A stretch of DNA of 64,000 bases, from positions 1,860,001-1,924,000 of the forward strand of contig NZ_JARNTX010000001.1 in assembly GCF_029433095.1 (NCBI RefSeq), given 5' to 3'. This stretch comes from Hymenobacter sp. YC55. GTDB lineage: Bacteria > Bacteroidota > Bacteroidia > Cytophagales > Hymenobacteraceae. A model generated the notes under the pieces. The model was not told the origin of the DNA, ran no database searches, and worked only from the letters and a program-made list of their open reading frames with translations. Positions 59,721 through 64,000 of the stretch are shown here, one piece after another. How positions within the stretch are numbered: the first letter of the stretch is position 1; each line of letters starts with the position of its first letter. The translations under genes and the position numbers were made by a program.

Positions 59721-60386
59721 ATAGCCAATGCCGCGCACGGTTTCTAGAAAGTCGGTAGGGGCGAAAGCGCTGAGCTTTTTGCGGATGTTCTTGATGTGTA
59801 CGTCGATGTAATTGGAGTCGGAATCATCTTCCAACACGTTGCCCCACAGGTGCTCTCCTAGCTGCAAGCGCGTAAGCACGCGGTTTTTGTGAAGCACGAG
59901 GTAATGCAGCAAGTCGAATTCCTTTTTGGTGAGGGCCACTTCTTGGTCGCCCTGGCGCAGCACCCTGCCCGATACGTCCATCGAAAAGCCTGAACCGAAG
60001 GTGATTTCCTGCCGCTTCAACCCAAACTTGCGGCGCATAATGGCCTGCATCCGGCTTTGCAGCTCTAGCAGCGAGAACGGTTTGGGGAGGTAGTCGTCGG
60101 CGCCGAGGTCGAGGCCTTTAATCCGGTCGTCGAGGGCGCCGCGGGCCGTCAGGATGATGAAGGAAGCTTCCTGCTGGTCGTTGCGGCGTGCTTCGCGCAG
60201 TAGGTCCAGACCGTCGCCGCCGGGCAGACCTAAGTCGAGCAGCACAAAGTCGTAGCTGTTAACAAATATCTTCTCGGAAGCTTCCCCATAGGTGTGGGCC
60301 GAGTCCACTAGATACTGCGATTCAAGCAGAAATTGCCGCACCTCGTCGTGCAGGCTTTTCTCGTCTTCTACAATCAGGACGTGCAT
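59706..60386 (-). CDS. OmpR-family response regulator
   Basis: A 226-residue regulator. The receiver has the acidic pair in VLIVEDEKS, phospho-acceptor Asp in VLLDLGLPGGDG, Thr in ILTARG and Lys in YLPKPFS. The C-terminal winged helix shows the usual LTKKEFDLLHYLVLHKNRVLTR and the closing VRGIGYRVTE. It should bind DNA as a dimer when phosphorylated by the kinase at 57776-59149. The regulator-kinase pair would normally be adjacent; about 560 bases of inserted sequence separate them. Confidence 0.93.
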   Translation of the reverse strand: MHVLIVEDEKSLHDEVRQFLLESQYLVDSAHTYGEASEKIFVNSYDFVLLDLGLPGGDGLDLLREARRNDQQEASFIILTARGALDDRIKGLDLGADDYLPKPFSLLELQSRMQAIMRRKFGLKRQEITFGSGFSMDVSGRVLRQGDQEVALTKKEFDLLHYLVLHKNRVLTRLQLGEHLWGNVLEDDSDSNYIDVHIKNIRKKLSAFAPTDFLETVRGIGYRVTE

Positions 60387-60471
60387 AGAAATTCAGATTT
60401 AAGGCACAAGGTTCTTACGGCCGGAATGAACAGTAGATGAAGAATAGGCCAGTATAGATAAGCAAGTCACG

Positions 60472-62043
60472 CTACTGCCGCAAATACGCTCCTAAGTCGG
60501 AAATGGAGGCAATACCGAGCTGCGCGGCCTGTTGACGGCGCATGAGTAAGGCATACGTGTTGTTGAAGCCTAGCGGGGCAAGCCATTCCAAGTTGTAGCG
60601 GCGCTGAAATCCGGCTCGAACATAACGTAGCACCGCCCCCGCGTCGCCGCCCAATGAGTCCACTACGGAGGGGGCAGGTTGTAGTAGCACTAGTAGGCCA
60701 GTACCGGTATACTCGGGGTACATATCGATGGCGCCGCTGCGCAGAGCCTCGAAGCAGATGGTGGTGCCGCCCAGGCCGGTTTTGGTTTGCACGTCGAGGT
60801 CGGTGTAGCCGCGGATGAGGCCAGCGTACATCTCGGCCAAGATGTATTGTTCGGCGAAAATCTTTGATCCTAGCTTCACGGTAGCCGCCCCCGCGGGTAA
60901 GGGGCGGGGCTCGCGCCACAAACCCCGGCGGCGCAAAAAGTTTAGAGCCACGGTTTTCGGCTCTTCGTGCAGATAGTCAACGTGGTAGTTTAGTTCGGTC
61001 ATCACCGAATCGGAAAGCTGCCCGGCTAGCTTGCCAAACACCGCCCGCAGTTCCGGGTGCGCGCTAAGTAAGCCAGGGCGCACCACGGGCGCCGCGTAGT
61101 AGGGCGGGAACACGCGCCGGTCGTCGTGCAGTACCTGCAGGTTGTACGCCTTGATCCGCCCGTCGGTGGAGTAGCCGTCGATAACATCGACGTTGGCATT
61201 GCGGGCCGCTTCGTAGACTAAGGCTGGCGCCAGCACTACACTGGGCAGGCGGCGCAAACCATAGGTATGCGTGAGGCCGGGTAGCCCATCGGCCCGCCCC
61301 ACAAACTCGGGGCTGAAGCCGGCCTGTAACCGACCCGTAGCGCGCGGCAGCAGGTACAGCGTGGCCAGCAGAGGTAATACCAGGAGCAGCCCAAAGCCAA
61401 CGCTGCGCCGCTTGCGCCCCGCCAAGCGTTGTACCCCGCCTAGTGCCGCATCAAATACAAGCGCCAAAGCGGCCGCCGGAATAGCGCCGGCCAAAATCAT
61501 AACCGGATTGTTCAGCGCAATGCCTCCAAAGATGAACTCGCCGAGCCCACCCGCAGCCACGTAAGCTGCCAGCGTAGCCACGCCCACATTGATAACGGCG
61601 GCCGTACGGATACCTGCCAGCAGCACCGGCAACGCTAGCGGCAGCTCCACGCGCCGCAGCAGTTGCCCGTCGGTGAAGCCTAGGCCGCGGGCCGCCTCCA
61701 CCACGCCCGCATCTACCCCCCGAATGCCGGTTACGGTGTTGCGCACAATGGGCAGCAGCGCGTACAGAAACAGCGCGAAAATGGCGGGCACTGGCCCAAT
61801 GCCCATGGCTGGAATTAGGAAACCAAGCAGCGCAATACTCGGAATAGTTTGGAGCACACCGGCCGCGCCGAGCACCCAAGGCGCCAGCCGCGGCCGGCGC
61901 GTAAGCAGCAAACCAAGCGGAACCCCAACGGCCACACCAAGCAGCAAGGATGCCGCCGTCAGGCCAATGTGCTGCACCGTTTGCTGCCCTAGTTTACCGG
62001 CCTGCAATTGCCAAAAGGCAAGTAACTCTTGTAACGTATTCAT
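60472..62043 (-). CDS. OpuC-type osmolyte ABC permease fused to a domain-swapped substrate-binding protein
   Basis: A 523-residue fusion. Residues 1-220 are the permease: helix-rich, with GVLQTIPSIALLGFLIPAMG, AARGLGFTDGQLLRRVELPLALPVLLAGIR and the EAA loop. One more helix (about 225-245) leads to a glycine-betaine/choline-type binding domain. In normal relatives that domain starts near GSKIFTEQYIL and finishes with the PPYYAAP half. Here the order is reversed: GFSPEFVGRADGLPG to LNFLRRRGL comes first, and VKLGSKIFAEQYILAEM to SISDLGAYLRQ comes last. The gene overlaps the ATPase gene by 4 bases (ATGA). It probably imports a quaternary-ammonium osmoprotectant. Confidence 0.87.
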   Translation of the reverse strand: MNTLQELLAFWQLQAGKLGQQTVQHIGLTAASLLLGVAVGVPLGLLLTRRPRLAPWVLGAAGVLQTIPSIALLGFLIPAMGIGPVPAIFALFLYALLPIVRNTVTGIRGVDAGVVEAARGLGFTDGQLLRRVELPLALPVLLAGIRTAAVINVGVATLAAYVAAGGLGEFIFGGIALNNPVMILAGAIPAAALALVFDAALGGVQRLAGRKRRSVGFGLLLVLPLLATLYLLPRATGRLQAGFSPEFVGRADGLPGLTHTYGLRRLPSVVLAPALVYEAARNANVDVIDGYSTDGRIKAYNLQVLHDDRRVFPPYYAAPVVRPGLLSAHPELRAVFGKLAGQLSDSVMTELNYHVDYLHEEPKTVALNFLRRRGLWREPRPLPAGAATVKLGSKIFAEQYILAEMYAGLIRGYTDLDVQTKTGLGGTTICFEALRSGAIDMYPEYTGTGLLVLLQPAPSVVDSLGGDAGAVLRYVRAGFQRRYNLEWLAPLGFNNTYALLMRRQQAAQLGIASISDLGAYLRQ

Positions 62044-63116
62044 GGGCGTTGGAGGCGTTGAACAGCTAACCCAAATGCCGCCATCAGCGCAGGCAGCGTT
62101 ACCGGAATCAGGGCCTCTTCGATTATTATTTCAGAACCGTCTGTCGCACGGTTAGTAGCCTGCGCGGCCTCACTCGCCACTGGTTGAATCCATAACACCG
62201 ATGATAGGTGAGGAGTAGCAGATGGGGTGCTTAGCAGCTTTAGTGCTTCTTGAACTGTAGCGTTAGATGTAATTATGCTTTCTTTTGATTGTGAATAAGG
62301 TATAGAAACATGACCTGGCGATTCAGCTAAATCCTTGAGCAAGTCATCGAGGGTGAGCGTACGCAGTTGTAGTGTCAGCCGCTCGGCTTCAAAGAAGCGC
62401 CGAACGAAGTCGTTGGCTGGTTGAAACAGCAACTCCCGCGGCGTGCCCAATTGCTGCACTTGGCCGCTGTCGAGCAGCATAATTCGGTCGGCTAGTTCGA
62501 AGGCTTCGGTCACGTCGTGGGTGACGAGGACGACGGTTTTCAGACGCAACTCATCTAACTCCCGAAACTCCCGCCGGATGTCGGCTCGGGTGATAGGGTC
62601 GAGGGCTCCAAAGGGCTCGTCGAGCAGCACGATGGGTGGGTCGGCGGCCAGGGCGCGGGCCAGCCCCACCCGTTGCTGCTGCCCCCCCGAAAGCTTCCTC
62701 GGATATTGATTGGCGTAGCGGGCCGGTGGCAAGTGCAGGCGCGTCAACAGGGCCTCGGTGCGGGCCGCTACTTTAGTGGCGGGGTGCCCCAATAGTTTCG
62801 GTACCACGGCCACATTCTCGGATACGGTGAGATGCGGCAGCAGCCCCACTTGCTGAATCACGTAGCCAATGCCGCGCCGCAGTTCCTCGGGCCGTTGGGC
62901 GCGCACATCTTGGCCCTGCACTTCCACCGTGCCCGAATCGGGCTCAACGAGCCGATTGAGCGTTTTGAGCAGCGTGGTTTTGCCGCAGCCGCTCGGGCCA
63001 AGCAGTACCAGGGTTTCGCCAGCCATCAGGTCGAACGATACGCCTTGCACTACCGCGTGCGGGCCATAGTGCTTGCCTAGGCCACGGACCCGAATGATAG
63101 GTTGAGAATCAGACAT
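62040..63116 (-). CDS. OpuC-type osmolyte ABC transporter ATPase
   Basis: A 358-residue ATPase. Walker A LLGPSGCGKTTLLKTLN, the OpuA/ProV-like GIGYVIQQVGLLPHLTV, signature LSGGQQQRVGLARAL, Walker B IVLLDEPFGALDP and switch His in VLVTHDVTEAFE are present. After the nucleotide-binding domain a C-terminal region of about 100 residues has no clear paired CBS domains and ends in a hydrophobic stretch. It pairs with the fused permease/binding protein, with which it overlaps by 4 bases. Confidence 0.9.
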   Translation of the reverse strand: MSDSQPIIRVRGLGKHYGPHAVVQGVSFDLMAGETLVLLGPSGCGKTTLLKTLNRLVEPDSGTVEVQGQDVRAQRPEELRRGIGYVIQQVGLLPHLTVSENVAVVPKLLGHPATKVAARTEALLTRLHLPPARYANQYPRKLSGGQQQRVGLARALAADPPIVLLDEPFGALDPITRADIRREFRELDELRLKTVVLVTHDVTEAFELADRIMLLDSGQVQQLGTPRELLFQPANDFVRRFFEAERLTLQLRTLTLDDLLKDLAESPGHVSIPYSQSKESIITSNATVQEALKLLSTPSATPHLSSVLWIQPVASEAAQATNRATDGSEIIIEEALIPVTLPALMAAFGLAVQRLQRP

Positions 63117-63368
63117 ACAACGGAGTAGAGGCGGTAAGGTAAAAAATGTAGTTTAAGCACCAGCTTACATAGGATGCCAGCGTCGGTGGCACTTGGCCTA
63201 TGCTTCGCGTATTGCGCTGCCTGCACGACATCATTACCACAATGTCTTCTCACGAGTGAAGTAGCACTTGGTACTGCCTAGCTCTCCAAGTAGATGAAGC
63301 AAAAGCTTGGTGCTACGCCCGAAAGCTGCCAGCGCGTATCTTGAGCCACTTTACTTTTCAAGCTCCTC

Positions 63369-64000
63369 ATGAACCGCAAACTGCTACTACTGCTTTTTCT
63401 GCTCATCAATCTAGCCTCCGGCCTTAAGCACGGCGCTATGGCCCAGGTATACCGTGCTGCTGATCCACTGGCTCATACCTTCTCCATTGTTGCCCGCGAC
63501 CCACAAACCGGCGACATGGCCGTGGCCGTGCAAAGCCACTGGTTTTCAGTGGGTACTTCCGTGAGTTGGGGCGAAGCGGGCGTGGGCGTGGTAGCCACCC
63601 AGTCGTTCACCAACAAGTCGTTTGGCCCGCGCGGACTGGCTTTGCTGAAGAGCGGCAAAACGGCCCAACAAGCCCTTGATGAGCTATTGCGCACCGACGA
63701 AGGCCGCGACGTGCGCCAAGTAGCCATCCTCGACGCGCAAGGCCGCGTAGCAACTCACACCGGTAGTAAATGCATCGACATGGCCGGGCAGCAGCAGGGC
63801 AATCAGTTTTCGGTGCAAGCCAACATGATGCTCAACAACACGGTGCCTGCGGCCATGGCCAAAGCCTACGAGCAGAACGCCAAACTGCCTTTTGCAGAAC
63901 GTGTAGTAGCCGCCCTGGAAGCCGCCCAAGCCGCGGGTGGCGACATTCGAGGCCGGCAATCTGCCGCCATTCTCATCGTGCGCGGTAAAGCCACTGATGC
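63369..64000 (+). CDS. DUF1028 family exported protein (3' end outside the window)
   Basis: A frame of 210 codons from the ATG at 63369, open to the window edge. It has a signal peptide (KLLLLLFLLINLASG) and then the DUF1028 pattern: HTFSIVARDPQTGDMAVAVQSH, a Cys/Ser/Thr-type Ntn-hydrolase-like core, GVGVVATQSFTNKSFGPRGL, and ATHTGSKCIDMAGQQQG. DUF1028 proteins have an Ntn-hydrolase fold and no established substrate. The next region would complete a protein of around 300 or more residues. The gene is read away from the OpuC transporter. Confidence 0.85.
   Translation, partial: MNRKLLLLLFLLINLASGLKHGAMAQVYRAADPLAHTFSIVARDPQTGDMAVAVQSHWFSVGTSVSWGEAGVGVVATQSFTNKSFGPRGLALLKSGKTAQQALDELLRTDEGRDVRQVAILDAQGRVATHTGSKCIDMAGQQQGNQFSVQANMMLNNTVPAAMAKAYEQNAKLPFAERVVAALEAAQAAGGDIRGRQSAAILIVRGKATD

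Overview
The window looks like chromosomal DNA of a Bacteroidota bacterium, most probably a Hymenobacter-like member of the Cytophagales. The grounds are high GC, a type IX secretion C-terminal sorting domain, a TonB-type outer-membrane receptor of the large-barrel family, TPR-containing histidine kinases, and promoters of the Bacteroidota TTTG / TAnnTTTG form. The genus is inferred from gene content only. No rRNA, tRNA, CRISPR array, prophage or complete insertion sequence was seen.

Layout. 1-8.4 kb: M20 peptidase, amidohydrolase, sigma-54 activator, outer-membrane receptor, aminotransferase. 8.5-13.5 kb: tsaE, alanine dehydrogenase, flavin reductase and a TPR sensor kinase whose phospho-acceptor His is Tyr. 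13.6-16.6 kb: M28 peptidase, DUF2490 protein, a frameshifted hypothetical gene, and an orphan IS1 InsA-like DNA-binding protein. 16.7-26.3 kb: a carboxylate block (porin, MHS transporter, small membrane protein, symporter-type histidine kinase, CheY-like regulator, acetyl-CoA synthetase). 26.7-29.1 kb: cobT-cobS-cobC, the end of cobalamin assembly. 29.2-37.7 kb: fumarylacetoacetase, two hypothetical genes, NifU and Mrp Fe-S factors, dnaG, a K+ channel. 37.8-45 kb: two glycosyltransferases, a HAD/UbiA pair, proC, ribBA. 45-57.3 kb: cupin, secreted proteins, a T9SS GDSL esterase, an ABC-2 exporter, M14 peptidase, uxuA, DoxX, a lipoprotein, surE. 57.4-63.1 kb: a two-component system interrupted by a four-helix-bundle gene, then an OpuC-type osmolyte transporter. 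The last gene, a DUF1028 protein, runs off the end.

Repeats. Four copies of a roughly 100-bp hairpin element (cores GTCATGCTGAGC and GAAGCATCTCGC in inverted pairs) lie in intergenic gaps at 20.1, 26.5, 33.0 and 53.5 kb. Many genes end in strong stem-loops, including a perfect 60-bp palindrome at 10.35 kb.

Most notable: an OpuC permease/binding-protein fusion whose binding-protein halves are in swapped order; a four-helix-bundle gene between imperfect 30-bp inverted repeats inside a two-component operon; a sensor kinase with Tyr in place of the catalytic His; and a gene whose two frames join at a CCC-TGA site that could be a +1 frameshift signal.
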